Of a stretch of DNA of 64,000 bases, positions 41,687-50,442 are shown piece by piece (position 1 is the stretch's first letter; each line of letters opens with the position of its first letter). Both the position numbers and the translations under genes were made by a program. The DNA is from SIG622 sp045652245 (lineage in GTDB: Bacteria; Bacillota; Clostridia; Oscillospirales; CAG-382), in the NCBI GenBank assembly GCA_045652245.1, contig JAZRTY010000046.1, positions 1 to 64,000 on the forward strand, read 5' to 3'. The notes below the pieces were generated by a model, which saw only the letters and a list, made by a program, of their open reading frames with translations, was not told where the DNA came from and made no database searches.

Positions 41687-41769
41687 TAGATTTTATCGAA
41701 TATACATATTAAAACTTGTACGAAACTTAGATGATTTTTAACCAATTACAACGTCACGCAGATGACCTC

Positions 41770-42093
41770 TCACAGCTGCAGGTATTTCATAAGAAGCTCC
41801 GACACAAAAACTGCAGCACATGCCATTCCCGCAACTGTTACAAGACTCTTTTCAAAATAAGCAAGAACGAACGCTGCAAGGGTTCCCACCACTGCTGAAA
41901 CCACAGAGCCTGTTGAGAAAAATATCGCAGGAAATGTCATGACGCTCAATACTGCGTATGGGATGTAATAAAGAAAGGATAATATAAATTTATTGGTAAT
42001 CTTCTTCTTGACAAGCACAAGTGGTAACATTCGTACAAGATATGTAATTCCTGCGCATACGAGAAGATATACGCCAAACGGATAATTATTCAT
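41770..42093 (-). CDS. azlD: AzlD-type branched-chain amino acid export subunit
   Basis: 107 residues with three to four membrane spans ('YLVRMLPLVLV' is the AzlD signature). ATG 42093 overlaps the azlC stop by 8 bp. AzlC and AzlD together export branched-chain amino acids and analogues. The pair probably forms a two-gene unit. Confidence 0.88.
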   Translation of the reverse strand: MNNYPFGVYLLVCAGITYLVRMLPLVLVKKKITNKFILSFLYYIPYAVLSVMTFPAIFFSTGSVVSAVVGTLAAFVLAYFEKSLVTVAGMACAAVFVSELLMKYLQL

Positions 42094-42805
42094 TTTTCTC
42101 GCCCTCGCTTTCACATATCGGCGCTGCTATTGCAAGAATCGTACTTGCAACTACTGCACAAATAATTATTACAAAGCCTTGTGGAATGCTGCTGAGTGCC
42201 GGCACAAACCTGAAGATACAACCAAGCACAATTGCAAAAGCTACACAAATTGCTGTCGGCAGACTTTTCTTGGCTTTCGGAAGTACAATTGCTACAAACA
42301 TACCGTAGATTGCAATTCCGAGCGCACTTGTTATCGACTGCGGAAGTATATTTCCTGCAAGCGCGCCTATTATTGTACCACTGCTCCATCCGAGGAATGG
42401 TGTAAGCATCAGGCCGTAAAAATAATTTTTCCCAACAGTTCCGTCTTTACCCGATGCTACCCCGAAAATCTCATCTGTATTGCCAAATGCAACTAAAAAT
42501 CTATGAGGCATTCTGACACTTTTTCCGAGCTTTTGCGAGAGTGACACCGACATCAGTGAATACCTCAGATTTATCACAAGCTGTGCTACTGCAAGCTCAA
42601 TCAGTGTTCCACCACCTGCAATTATGGGAACTGCTGCAAGCTGTCCTGCACTTGTAAGATTAGTCATTGATATCAGCAATGCTTCAATTGCCGTAAGGCC
42701 ACTCTCGACAGAAAAAATCCCGAAAGCAAATGCTACCGAAAGGTAACCGAAGCATATCGGAAGTCCGTCTATTATTCCTTCTATAAAGCTATTATGTTCT
42801 TTCAT
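42086..42805 (-). CDS. azlC: AzlC-family amino acid permease
   Basis: 239 residues, six or more membrane spans. 'GIIDGLPICFGYLSVAFAFG' and 'MTNLTSAGQLAAVPII' near the N-terminus are the family marks, and 'FYGLMLTPFLGWSSGTIIGAL' follows. It is the large subunit of the AzlCD exporter; azlD overlaps its 3' end. Confidence 0.92.
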   Translation of the reverse strand: MKEHNSFIEGIIDGLPICFGYLSVAFAFGIFSVESGLTAIEALLISMTNLTSAGQLAAVPIIAGGGTLIELAVAQLVINLRYSLMSVSLSQKLGKSVRMPHRFLVAFGNTDEIFGVASGKDGTVGKNYFYGLMLTPFLGWSSGTIIGALAGNILPQSITSALGIAIYGMFVAIVLPKAKKSLPTAICVAFAIVLGCIFRFVPALSSIPQGFVIIICAVVASTILAIAAPICESEGEKNE

Positions 42806-42921
42806 TTATGTATTCCTTTTTTAAAAAAATTCAACCTTGATAATTTTAGCACTTTGTTTTGAATAATACTGTAATAAATATGTCTTTATTTGTTAAAATT
42901 TTGTACTAACCCGTATAATAC

Positions 42922-42957
42922 AAAACGGAAGCTGTAAATACAACTCCCGTTTTACTT
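42922..42957 (-). terminator. Terminator of the phosphoribosyltransferase gene
   Basis: AAAACGGGAGTTGTA / TACAGCTTCCGTTTT on the minus strand (one bulge or mismatch) ends in a short T run just after the stop of the PRTase gene. Confidence 0.6.
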
Positions 42958-42967
42958 TATGTAGAAT

Positions 42968-43513
42968 TTAGTCGTGGAAGAAAAGCGGTAGCTTTTCAAG
43001 ATAAATAAGGTCGTCACGGTCTGCAGCATCACCTTCTGCGAGAATTGCAGCTCTGCCACAGATAATACCACCTGCACTCTCAACAAGCTTTTCAAGAGCC
43101 TTGAGCGACTCCCCTGTCGAGATTACGTCGTCAACGATAAGTATTCTCTTTCCACGCATAAGCTTTGCATCCTCACCGTCAAGGTATAGCGTCTGTTCCT
43201 TGAGGGTTGTGATTGAGTGAACTGTAACAGAAATAGGCTCCTGCATATAAACCTTAAGCCCCTTTCTTGCTACAAAATGGCGCTTGTCACCGTGCTGTCT
43301 TGCAAGCTCGTGGATAAGTGGTATTCCTTTAGCTTCTGCCGTAATCAAATAGTCATACTCCGGCAGTTTCGGAAGAAGTGCTGCAGCACAAGCTTTTGTC
43401 AGTTCCACATCTCCGAATATTACAAAGCCTGCAATATCAAGTTTATCACTGACAGGACAGATTGGTAAATCCCTCTCAAGTCCTGCAACCTTTATTCTAT
43501 AATATCCTGACAT
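42968..43513 (-). CDS. Phosphoribosyltransferase, adenine/xanthine PRTase-like
   Basis: 181 residues. The PRPP loop 'ILIVDDVISTGES' lies near residue 122, preceded by 'LITAEAKGIPLIHELA' and 'FVARKGLKVYM', as in adenine phosphoribosyltransferase and the PurR-like PRTases. It would salvage a purine base using PRPP. The exact base is uncertain: the mid-region is shorter than in typical Apt. Confidence 0.8.
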   Translation of the reverse strand: MSGYYRIKVAGLERDLPICPVSDKLDIAGFVIFGDVELTKACAAALLPKLPEYDYLITAEAKGIPLIHELARQHGDKRHFVARKGLKVYMQEPISVTVHSITTLKEQTLYLDGEDAKLMRGKRILIVDDVISTGESLKALEKLVESAGGIICGRAAILAEGDAADRDDLIYLEKLPLFFHD

Positions 43514-43537
43514 ATTTTTACCCTCTCTTTTTCTTTA

Positions 43538-43876
43538 TTACGCCATCTTTTCAGGTAATTTTGTTCCACCAAGTATATGGAAATGCAGGTGTTTTACAGA
43601 CTGACAGCCGTCCTCACCACAATTTGTAATTACTCTGTAACCATTTTCTGCTCCTGCAGTCTTTGCTATTTCCGGGATTTTTTCAAATATTCTCGAAATA
43701 TAACAAGAGTTTTCGCTACTTACTTCGTCTGCACTTCCTATATGGATTTTCGGAATTACAAGTACGTGAACAGGCGCCATGGGTGCTATATCCTTGAAAG
43801 CAAGGATTTTTTCGTCTTCGTATACTTTTGCACTCGGAATTTCTCCGGCTATTATTTTACAAAACAAACAGTCCAT
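43538..43876 (-). CDS. HIT-family nucleotide hydrolase (Hint type)
   Basis: 112 residues. The histidine triad 'HLHFHILGG' is near the C-terminus, with 'CLFCKIIAGEIPSAKVYED' at the start and the 'HVLVIPKIH' strand in the middle. Hint proteins hydrolyse AMP-lysine or aminoacyl adenylates. Its gene is 24 bp upstream of the PRTase gene. Confidence 0.94.
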   Translation of the reverse strand: MDCLFCKIIAGEIPSAKVYEDEKILAFKDIAPMAPVHVLVIPKIHIGSADEVSSENSCYISRIFEKIPEIAKTAGAENGYRVITNCGEDGCQSVKHLHFHILGGTKLPEKMA

Positions 43877-43961
43877 ATTTTTTACCTACCTTTATTTTTT
43901 CTTCTTTTATGATACCCCTTTTTACATAAAAAGTCAAGTGTTTTTGGTAAATTATGCAATT

Positions 43962-44492
43962 TCACTGCTCATTATCAAGCGAAAAATCAAGAAATGTTTT
44001 CACAAAGCCACCGTAGTCACGAGAAGAGATGTCTCCACCGACTATTCTGTCCTTGTGCCTGAAAAGTGTCAGATAGATTTTTCCCCCTTCTTGAGCTTCT
44101 CCTCCAGAAACAGGATAATTTGTCACCTCAAAGGTATATCTGTGCAAGGTCTTTCCTTTGTACTTTGACAGGTCAAAGCCCTGCTGCCTCTGTATATCGT
44201 TATACTTCTTATATACTGCGTCAAATACTCTGGGAAGTTCAATATCTACCGAATTATAAGCGGGAGTTTTAACCTCGATACCAAGTGAGTGAATGAAATT
44301 GAGCAGATCCTCATCAGTTTTTATTCCGTCGAATTTAACATTCTTTTCGCCGCTTGCAATTACCTCAAGCGGAATCTGATTTTCTGAAAACGCAGGAAGT
44401 ATCCCTGCTACAACGCCGATAAGCAGTGCAAACACAAGACACAAGCCTAAAAGCTTCAGTTTTTTTCTTCCAAACCTTAACGAATAAACAAA
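43962..44492 (-). CDS. Membrane-anchored DUF4830-like protein
   Basis: About 176 residues. One N-terminal transmembrane span ('LKLLGLCLVFALLIGVVAGIL') is followed by an extracellular domain with 'EDLLNFIHSLGIEV' and 'LHRYTFEVTNYPVSGGEAQEGGKIYLTLFRHKDRIVGGDISS', similar to DUF4830 proteins of Clostridia. ATG 44492 has GGGGGAC upstream. The function is not known. Confidence 0.65.
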   Translation of the reverse strand, partial: FVYSLRFGRKKLKLLGLCLVFALLIGVVAGILPAFSENQIPLEVIASGEKNVKFDGIKTDEDLLNFIHSLGIEVKTPAYNSVDIELPRVFDAVYKKYNDIQRQQGFDLSKYKGKTLHRYTFEVTNYPVSGGEAQEGGKIYLTLFRHKDRIVGGDISSRDYGGFVKTFLDFSLDNEQ

Positions 44493-44622
44493 CATATTTG
44501 TCCCCCATAAATTTTTTTGTAATACATTTATATTCAACTTTCAAAAAATTATTACAAAACAAAAAAATATGGCTTTTGGCAACAGCCCTCTATTGCCAAA
44601 AACCACTTATTTTATTCTTTGT

Positions 44623-45477
44623 TTATACCGTTCCGACCACCACAAGAGTTGAAGTGCCGGGAACAACCATAAAATCACCTGTCGCAGGGTCCTGAGTATA
44701 GCTTGCGGCAGGTACTGTGATTACCCCTGCTACCGTCGCAAACTCTCCTGTCGCTTCATTATAGGTGTAGTCTGTTCCTTCAGTAAGAGTTACACCATTG
44801 AGAGTTACTGTGATATTTCTTAAAATCGGGTCAAAGTTATCTGTTACGACTACATTTTCTGTTGCAACAGCTTCTGTGTTACCAATATTCCTGATTATAA
44901 AGGTATAGGTCAGCTCGCTGTTTTCCGTTACTGTTGTAGGATTCAGAGCTTTTGAAATCGTAAGGACAGGTTCGTCATTTACAAATACTGTTTCGGAAGC
45001 TGTAAGAGGATTTATAATTCCTGCACCCGTTACACTCACTGTATTGGTTATTGTGCTATCCTGTGCCAAAGGTGCAGCCCCCGTTGTATTTACAGAATAA
45101 AGCACTGTCGTATTACCACCTGCCAAAACACTGATACCCCTGATTACCAGTACGGGTCCGGCATCTACTTCGGGTACTGCCTGAAGTACACCGTTACGGA
45201 AAACCCTGACTGTTCCTTCTTCATAGGACAGTGGATATAAAGTAAGTCCACCGAGAGTATACTGACCGAGATTATCGGTAAGTGTCAGGTCAGTAAAAGC
45301 ATTATTACCGGTATTTATGATGTTTACTGCATAAGTGAGTGTGTCCCCTGCGCCGTACTCGTCATTAACTGCCGTTTTAGTTACCGATAAAACTTCGACA
45401 AGCTCACCTGTTACAATATTTGAATTAGTGTTGCCACTATTATAAGAAAGATTGGCTTGGTTAAAAAATGTTGCCAT
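44623..45477 (-). CDS. DUF11 repeat protein without signal peptide
   Basis: 284 residues with about two DUF11-type beta-sandwich repeats ('VLSVTKTAVNDEYGAGDTLTY' and 'VLTISKALNPTTVTENSELTY'), each with a 'xxNTGN' motif. There is no N-terminal signal peptide and no sortase or membrane anchor, so it is not an ordinary exported surface protein. Proteins like it are found in spore coats or exosporia of Clostridia (established for some DUF11-bearing proteins); that location here is inference. A GGGGAATGTAG site precedes the start. The region 45478-45658 before it holds only a possible -10 (TATAAT near 45548) for this gene. Confidence 0.7.
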   Translation of the reverse strand: MATFFNQANLSYNSGNTNSNIVTGELVEVLSVTKTAVNDEYGAGDTLTYAVNIINTGNNAFTDLTLTDNLGQYTLGGLTLYPLSYEEGTVRVFRNGVLQAVPEVDAGPVLVIRGISVLAGGNTTVLYSVNTTGAAPLAQDSTITNTVSVTGAGIINPLTASETVFVNDEPVLTISKALNPTTVTENSELTYTFIIRNIGNTEAVATENVVVTDNFDPILRNITVTLNGVTLTEGTDYTYNEATGEFATVAGVITVPAASYTQDPATGDFMVVPGTSTLVVVGTV

Positions 45478-45658
45478 CTACATTCCCCTTTTATCTTATT
45501 TGGGAGAATTGTTCCCCCTATTCATTATATGTCGGAGATAATTTTTGGTTATTATACAGAAATATCGCCACTTAAAAAATGTAAAGCAATGACATCTAAA
45601 ACTAAAAAAGGGTATTTTATTTTCAAAACACGAAACAAACATTAGGAGGCAACTTACT

Positions 45659-45742
45659 ATGGTAAGGTCAGACGGACCCGGTTCATCTGTATTCAGCAAA
45701 GGAGAAAAACCGGATATCTTCTTGAAATATTCATATTTATAG
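45659..45742 (+). CDS. Possible 27-residue peptide, unknown function
   Basis: A short reading frame starts with ATG behind an excellent ribosome-binding site (TTAGGAGG, nine bases). It encodes a polar peptide beginning MVRSDGPGSSVFSKGEKPD and ending KYSYL. It has no signal or membrane segment. Its 3' end overlaps the promoter of the rubredoxin operon. It could be a real small protein, a leader peptide or chance; no homology is known to me. Confidence 0.35.
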   Translation: MVRSDGPGSSVFSKGEKPDIFLKYSYL

Positions 45743-45750
45743 GTTATAAT
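45722..45750 (+). promoter_or_regulatory. Promoter of the rubredoxin operon
   Basis: TTGAAA (45722-45727), 17 bases, TATAAT (45745-45750). Transcription starts near 45757, giving a leader of about 105 bases before the rubredoxin ATG. Confidence 0.8.
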
Positions 45751-45863
45751 AATATCAGATTCATTTATTGTTTTACTGTTACAGATTTTTTCGAAGGCAG
45801 CAATCGACGGTAAATATCAAAAATCTTAAAACTGATTATTATGGAATTATGGAGGAACAAAAA

Positions 45864-46025
45864 ATGAAAAAGTATGTATGTGAAGTATGTGGTTATGTTT
45901 ACGACGAAGAGCTTGGCGATGCAGACCTCGACATAGCACCGGGTACCGCTTGGGAGGACCTTCCCGAAGATTTTGTATGCCCTCTTTGCGGCGTAGGTAA
46001 GGACGAATTCTCAGAGGAAGAATAA
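45864..46025 (+). CDS. Rubredoxin
   Basis: 53 residues. Cys 6, 9, 39 and 42 form the two CxxCG knuckles that hold a single iron ('CEVCGYVYDEE' and 'CPLCGVGKDEF'), with the conserved aromatic core. It is a one-electron carrier of anaerobes, often for oxygen or peroxide reduction. ATG 45864 is chosen because ATGGAGGAAC lies just before it. It is the first of three redox genes in a row. Confidence 0.96.
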   Translation: MKKYVCEVCGYVYDEELGDADLDIAPGTAWEDLPEDFVCPLCGVGKDEFSEEE

Positions 46026-46047
46026 ATCTGAAAAAACGAGGTATCAT

Positions 46048-46245
46048 ATGAAAATCCGTTACAACGAAGACAAAGCAATTGTTGAAACAGTAAAGGCAGG
46101 TCTTCGCGAAAAGGGTGGTTACTGCCCTTGTGTATTAGAAAAAAACGAGGACACAAAGTGTATGTGCAAGCAATTCCGTGAGCAGATTGCCGACCCTGAT
46201 TTTGAAGGCTACTGCCATTGTATGCTCTATTACAAGGAAAAGTAA
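46048..46245 (+). CDS. Minimal ferredoxin-thioredoxin reductase-like catalytic protein
   Basis: 65 residues. Three cysteine pairs, CPC (26, 28), CMC (38, 40) and CHC (56, 58), match the order of the ferredoxin:thioredoxin reductase catalytic chain, where four Cys hold a 4Fe-4S cluster and two form the redox disulfide. The protein is shorter than the plant or cyanobacterial chain (about 110 residues), lacking N-terminal material, and no variable subunit is encoded nearby. It lies between rubredoxin (22 bp) and thioredoxin (23 bp), so rubredoxin could be its electron donor and thioredoxin its target (inference). Confidence 0.85.
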   Translation: MKIRYNEDKAIVETVKAGLREKGGYCPCVLEKNEDTKCMCKQFREQIADPDFEGYCHCMLYYKEK

Positions 46246-46268
46246 TTCATTAAACAAAGGAGTTTGAG

Positions 46269-46574
46269 ATGATAAATTTAACAAATGATAATTTTGATAC
46301 ATTTCTGAAGGAATCTGACAAGCCTGTCATTGTTGATTTCTGGGCATCCTGGTGTGGTCCCTGCAAAATGATGGCACCCATTCTCGAAGAAATATCCGAA
46401 AGCAGAAGCGACATAATAATTACAAAGGTAAATGTTGACGAAGCTCCCGAGCTTGCCGCAAAGTTTGGTATTGTAAGCATTCCGTGTTTCATTCTTTTTG
46501 AAAACGGTGAGCCTACTAAAAAAACACTCGGTTATATGCCGGGGCAAGAGCTTCTTTCTGAATTGGGACTTTAA
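46269..46574 (+). CDS. trx: Thioredoxin
   Basis: 101 residues with the full thioredoxin fold: active site WCGPCK at residues 28-33, 'VDFWASWCGPCKMMAPILEE', cis-Pro 'IVSIPCFILFENG' and the C-terminal 'GYMPGQELLSELG'. One extra Cys follows the cis-proline. It reduces protein disulfides. It is the last gene of the rubredoxin-FTR-thioredoxin operon; an AAAGGAG site precedes it. Confidence 0.95.
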   Translation: MINLTNDNFDTFLKESDKPVIVDFWASWCGPCKMMAPILEEISESRSDIIITKVNVDEAPELAAKFGIVSIPCFILFENGEPTKKTLGYMPGQELLSELGL

Positions 46575-46582
46575 ATTCAACA

Positions 46583-46617
46583 AAAAAGAGCAGTACGAAA
46601 TGTACTGCTCTTTTTTG
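46583..46617 (+). terminator. Terminator of the thioredoxin operon
   Basis: AAAGAGCAGTAC / GTACTGCTCTTT with loop GAAAT is followed by T6 on the plus strand. Confidence 0.9.
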
Positions 46618-46623
46618 TATATC

Positions 46624-46657
46624 AAAACTCCCCTGCCTTTTCAGGCAGAGGAGTTTT
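46624..46657 (-). terminator. Terminator of the PFOR gene
   Basis: On the minus strand ACTCCTCTGCCT / AGGCAGGGGAGT (one mismatch) is followed by TTTTGAT, just past the PFOR stop. Confidence 0.8.
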
Positions 46658-46673
46658 ATTGTAACTAATATTA

Positions 46674-49600
46674 TTAGTTGTAAAGCTCTGCGAGTTTTAC
46701 GAGATGTTCGTATTTCTCTTTAGCCTTTGTTTCAGCCTTAGCAAAGAGTTCTTCTGCTCTTTCCGGGAATGCCTGTGCAAGACGAGCATAACGTGTTTCA
46801 GACTTAATAAAGTCGATATAGCTTGCTGTGGGCTCCTTGGAGTCGATTGTAAGAGGATTCTTACCTTCAGCCTTAAGTGCAGGATTGTATCTGAACATCT
46901 GCCAGTAACCTGCCTCAACTGCCTTCTTCATTTCAGCCTGACAGTTAGTCATACCACCCTTAACGCCGTGCATTTCACAAGGTGCGTAGCCGATGATGAT
47001 TGAAGGACCGTTATAAGCTTCAGCTTCCTTGATTGCCTTGATTGTCTGATTCATATCAGCACCCATAGCAATCTGAGCTACGTATACATAACCATAGGAC
47101 ATAGCAATTTGAGCAAGGTCCTTCTTGCCTATTGCCTTACCGGCTGCTGCGAACTGTGCAACCTGACCGATGTTGGAAGCCTTAGAAGCCTGTCCACCTG
47201 TATTTGAGTAAACTTCGGTATCAAATACCATAATGTTTACATCTTCACCTGTAGCGATTACGTGGTCAAGACCACCGAAGCCGATATCATATGCCCAACC
47301 GTCACCACCGAAGATCCATACGGACTTCTTAGCAAGGTAATCCTTTTCTGCAAGGATTGCAGGAGCTGTAGGACAACCTGCTTTTGCTGCCTTTTCAAGT
47401 TCAGCTATAAGTGCCTTAGTTGCAGCTTCGTTTGCATTGCAGTCATCCTTTGTTGCAAAGTAGCCTTCTGCTGCTGCCTTAAATTCTGCTGATGCCTTAT
47501 CAGATTCTGCCATCTGTGCTACTTTTGCCATAAGCTTTTCTCTGATTGTCTTCTGACCAAGGTGAATACCAAGACCGTGTTCAGCGTTATCTTCAAATAG
47601 TGAGTTAGCCCAAGCAGGACCCTTACCGGTATCTCTGTTTACTGTGTAAGGAGTTGCAGGAGCACTACCACCCCAGATTGAAGAACAACCTGTAGCATTT
47701 GAGATATACATCTTTTCACCGAAGAGCTGAGTGATGAGTCTTGCGTAAGATGTTTCAGCACAACCTGCACATGAACCTGAGAATTCGAGGAGAGGCTGGT
47801 TGAACTGGCTATCCTTGAGTGCCGGGAAGTTTGTTTCTTTTCTTGTAACCTTTGCTACTGTATAATCAAATGCTGCCTGCTGTGCAAGCTGTGTTTCCTG
47901 AGGAACCATACGGAGAGCTCTCTTTTCGGGCTTTGTAGGACAAACGCCAACGCAGACACCACAACCCATACAGTCAAGAGGAGATACAGACATTGTAAAC
48001 TTGAAGTTTTCAACGCCCTTACCGATTGTCTTGGCAGCGTACTTTGTCTGTTCGGGAGCCGCTGCTGCTTCCTTTTCATCGAGAAGGAACGGTCTTATTG
48101 TTGCATGAGGACATACATAAGAACACTGGTTACACTGGATACAGTTTTCAGGAATCCACTCGGGAACCATAACTGCAACGCCTCTCTTTTCGTATGCCGA
48201 AGCACCCTGAGGAAGTGTACCGTCAACGTGGTCCATAAATGCAGAAACAGGAAGGCTGTCACCCTGCATATTTGATACGGGGATAACGATTTCATTAACG
48301 AACTTAACAAGCTCGGGTCTGTCACCTTCAACCTTTTCTGCACCGTCTGCAACTTCAATTGTCTTCCATGAAGCAGGAACATCAATCTTTACGATTGCAT
48401 CCTTACCGGCATCAATAGCCTTGTAGTTCATTTCAACTACTGCTTCACCCTTCTTAAGGTAAGACTTCTTAGCTGCTGCCTTCATATAGTCGATAGCTTC
48501 TTCGATAGGCATAATGTTTGCAAGTGCGAAGAATGCAGACTGAAGAATTGTATTTGTTCTCTTGCCCATTCCAATCTCAACTGCCTTATCGATAGCGTTG
48601 ATAATATAGAATTTAACATCGTTTTCAGCGATATACTTCTTAACTCTTGCAGGCAAGTGTGTTTCAACCTCTTCAGGTGTCCACTGACAGTTGAGAAGGA
48701 ATGTACCACCTTTCTTTACATCGTTTACGATGTTGAAGCCCTTAAGGATGTATGACGGGTTGTGACAAGCAACAAAGTCTGCCTTTGTTACATAGTAAGA
48801 AGACTTAATAGCCTTATCACCGAAACGGAGGTGAGAAATTGTAACACCACCGGTCTTCTTTGAGTCATACTGGAAGTATGCCTGAATGAATTTATCTGTG
48901 TGGTCACCGATAATCTTGATGGAGTTCTTGTTAGCACCAACTGTACCGTCTCCGCCAAGTCCCCAGAACTTACAAGCAATTGTGCCTGCAGGTGCAGTAT
49001 CGGGAGCATCTGTTTCTTCAAGTGAATGGAAGGTTACGTCATCCACAATACCGATTGTAAAGTTGTTCTTAGGCTCGTCCTTTGCAAGATTTGCAAATGT
49101 TGCAAATACTGATGCAGGGGGAGTATCCTTAGAACCGAGACCGTATCTACCACCAACGATCTTCTTATCTGTAATACCTGCTGTTGCAAGAGCAGTAACA
49201 ACATCAAGATAAAGAGGTTCGCCGAGTGAACCGGGTTCCTTTGTTCTGTCAAGAACTGCAATCTTCTTAGCTGTTGCAGGGATAGCTTCAATAAGCTTTT
49301 CGGAAACGAAAGGTCTGTAAAGTCTAACTTTAATAAGACCAACCTTTTCGCCCTTTGCGTTAAGGTAATCGATAACTTCTTCAGCAACGTCACAGATAGA
49401 GCCCATAGCGATGATTACTCTTTCAGCGTCCGGTGCACCATAGTAGTTGAAGAGCTTGTAGTTTGTGCCAATCTTAGCATTAACCTTATCCATATATTCT
49501 TCAACAATTGCAGGAAGAGCATCGTAATACTTATTACAAGCTTCTCTGTTCTGGAAGAAGATATCACCGTTCTGTGCAGAACCACGAAGAACAGGATGTT

Positions 49601-50231
49601 CAGGGTTGAGTGCTCTGCTTCTGAATGCAGCAATTGCATCCTTGTCTATCATTTCAGAAAGTTCGTTGTAATCCCAAACTTCGATTTTCTGAATTTCATG
49701 AGAAGTTCTGAAGCCATCGAAGAAGTTAAGGAACGGAACTCTGCCCTTGATTGTTGCAAGGTGTGCTACAGCACCGAGGTCCATAACCTCCTGGGGATTT
49801 GATTCAGCGAGCATTGCGTAACCTGTCTGACGGCAAGCATATACGTCGGAATGGTCACCGAAGATGTTAAGAGCGTGAGAAGCTACACAACGAGCTGAAA
49901 CATGAATTACGTTAGGCAGTAATTCACCTGCTATCTTATACATGTTAGGAATCATAAGAAGAAGACCCTGAGAAGCTGTATAAGTTGTTGTAAGTGCACC
50001 TGCAGCAAGAGAGCCGTGTACTGTACCTGCAGCACCTGCTTCGGACTGCATTTCCATAACCTTTACTTTCTCACCGAAGATGTTTTCAAGGCCTGTTGCT
50101 GACCAAGAGTCAGTAAGCTCAGCCATTACGCTGGAAGGGGTAATGGGGTAAATTGCTGCTACTTCTGTAAACGCATAGGATACGTGCGCCGCAGCTGTGT
50201 TACCATCCATTGATAGTTTTTTTCTGGACAT
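46674..50231 (-). CDS. nifJ: Pyruvate:ferredoxin oxidoreductase (single-chain)
   Basis: 1185 residues, the fused homodimeric form. Domain I starts 'AAHVSYAFTEVAAIYPITPSS'. The gamma domain follows at about 415-620. Two ferredoxin-like 4Fe-4S motifs, 'CIQCNQCSYVCPHATI' and 'CMGCGVCVGVCPTKP', lie near 690 and 750. The TPP domain has 'GCAGCAETSYARLI', 'GCSSIWGG' and 'FGGDGWAYDIGFGGLDHV'. It oxidises pyruvate to acetyl-CoA and CO2 and reduces ferredoxin, the central step of clostridial fermentation. Its own promoter lies upstream. Confidence 0.98.
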   Translation of the reverse strand: MSRKKLSMDGNTAAAHVSYAFTEVAAIYPITPSSVMAELTDSWSATGLENIFGEKVKVMEMQSEAGAAGTVHGSLAAGALTTTYTASQGLLLMIPNMYKIAGELLPNVIHVSARCVASHALNIFGDHSDVYACRQTGYAMLAESNPQEVMDLGAVAHLATIKGRVPFLNFFDGFRTSHEIQKIEVWDYNELSEMIDKDAIAAFRSRALNPEHPVLRGSAQNGDIFFQNREACNKYYDALPAIVEEYMDKVNAKIGTNYKLFNYYGAPDAERVIIAMGSICDVAEEVIDYLNAKGEKVGLIKVRLYRPFVSEKLIEAIPATAKKIAVLDRTKEPGSLGEPLYLDVVTALATAGITDKKIVGGRYGLGSKDTPPASVFATFANLAKDEPKNNFTIGIVDDVTFHSLEETDAPDTAPAGTIACKFWGLGGDGTVGANKNSIKIIGDHTDKFIQAYFQYDSKKTGGVTISHLRFGDKAIKSSYYVTKADFVACHNPSYILKGFNIVNDVKKGGTFLLNCQWTPEEVETHLPARVKKYIAENDVKFYIINAIDKAVEIGMGKRTNTILQSAFFALANIMPIEEAIDYMKAAAKKSYLKKGEAVVEMNYKAIDAGKDAIVKIDVPASWKTIEVADGAEKVEGDRPELVKFVNEIVIPVSNMQGDSLPVSAFMDHVDGTLPQGASAYEKRGVAVMVPEWIPENCIQCNQCSYVCPHATIRPFLLDEKEAAAAPEQTKYAAKTIGKGVENFKFTMSVSPLDCMGCGVCVGVCPTKPEKRALRMVPQETQLAQQAAFDYTVAKVTRKETNFPALKDSQFNQPLLEFSGSCAGCAETSYARLITQLFGEKMYISNATGCSSIWGGSAPATPYTVNRDTGKGPAWANSLFEDNAEHGLGIHLGQKTIREKLMAKVAQMAESDKASAEFKAAAEGYFATKDDCNANEAATKALIAELEKAAKAGCPTAPAILAEKDYLAKKSVWIFGGDGWAYDIGFGGLDHVIATGEDVNIMVFDTEVYSNTGGQASKASNIGQVAQFAAAGKAIGKKDLAQIAMSYGYVYVAQIAMGADMNQTIKAIKEAEAYNGPSIIIGYAPCEMHGVKGGMTNCQAEMKKAVEAGYWQMFRYNPALKAEGKNPLTIDSKEPTASYIDFIKSETRYARLAQAFPERAEELFAKAETKAKEKYEHLVKLAELYN

Positions 50232-50270
50232 TTTTTATTTCCTCCTAATTTATAATCTTTACATCTTAAT

Positions 50271-50299
50271 ATTATATCACAATTTTTTCGTGTTGTAAA
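50271..50299 (-). promoter_or_regulatory. Promoter of the PFOR gene
   Basis: TTTACA (50294-50299), 17 bases, extended TGA-TATAAT (50271-50276) on the minus strand. No Rex-type operator could be read with confidence. Confidence 0.7.
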
Positions 50300-50403
50300 C
50301 AGTAAAATGCAATTTTTTTAGAATTTTTTTCGATTTTTTGCGAATTTTTTTATTTTTCTCGTCTCTTGTTGAAAGAATGCAACCGCGAACACTTCCGATA
50401 ATC

Positions 50404-50438
50404 AAAAGAGCCGTCACAAACATCGTGACAGCCCTTTT
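50404..50438 (-). terminator. Terminator of the clpX gene
   Basis: On the minus strand AAAAGGGCTGTCAC / GTGACGGCTCTTTT forms a long stem with one mismatch and a G-U pair, ending in a T run. Confidence 0.7.
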
Positions 50439-50442
50439 CCTT

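Noticed and set aside
50271..50299. Rex operator at the PFOR promoter
   Set aside because: TTGTGATATAATATTAA resembles half of a Rex site, but the second half is not convincing.
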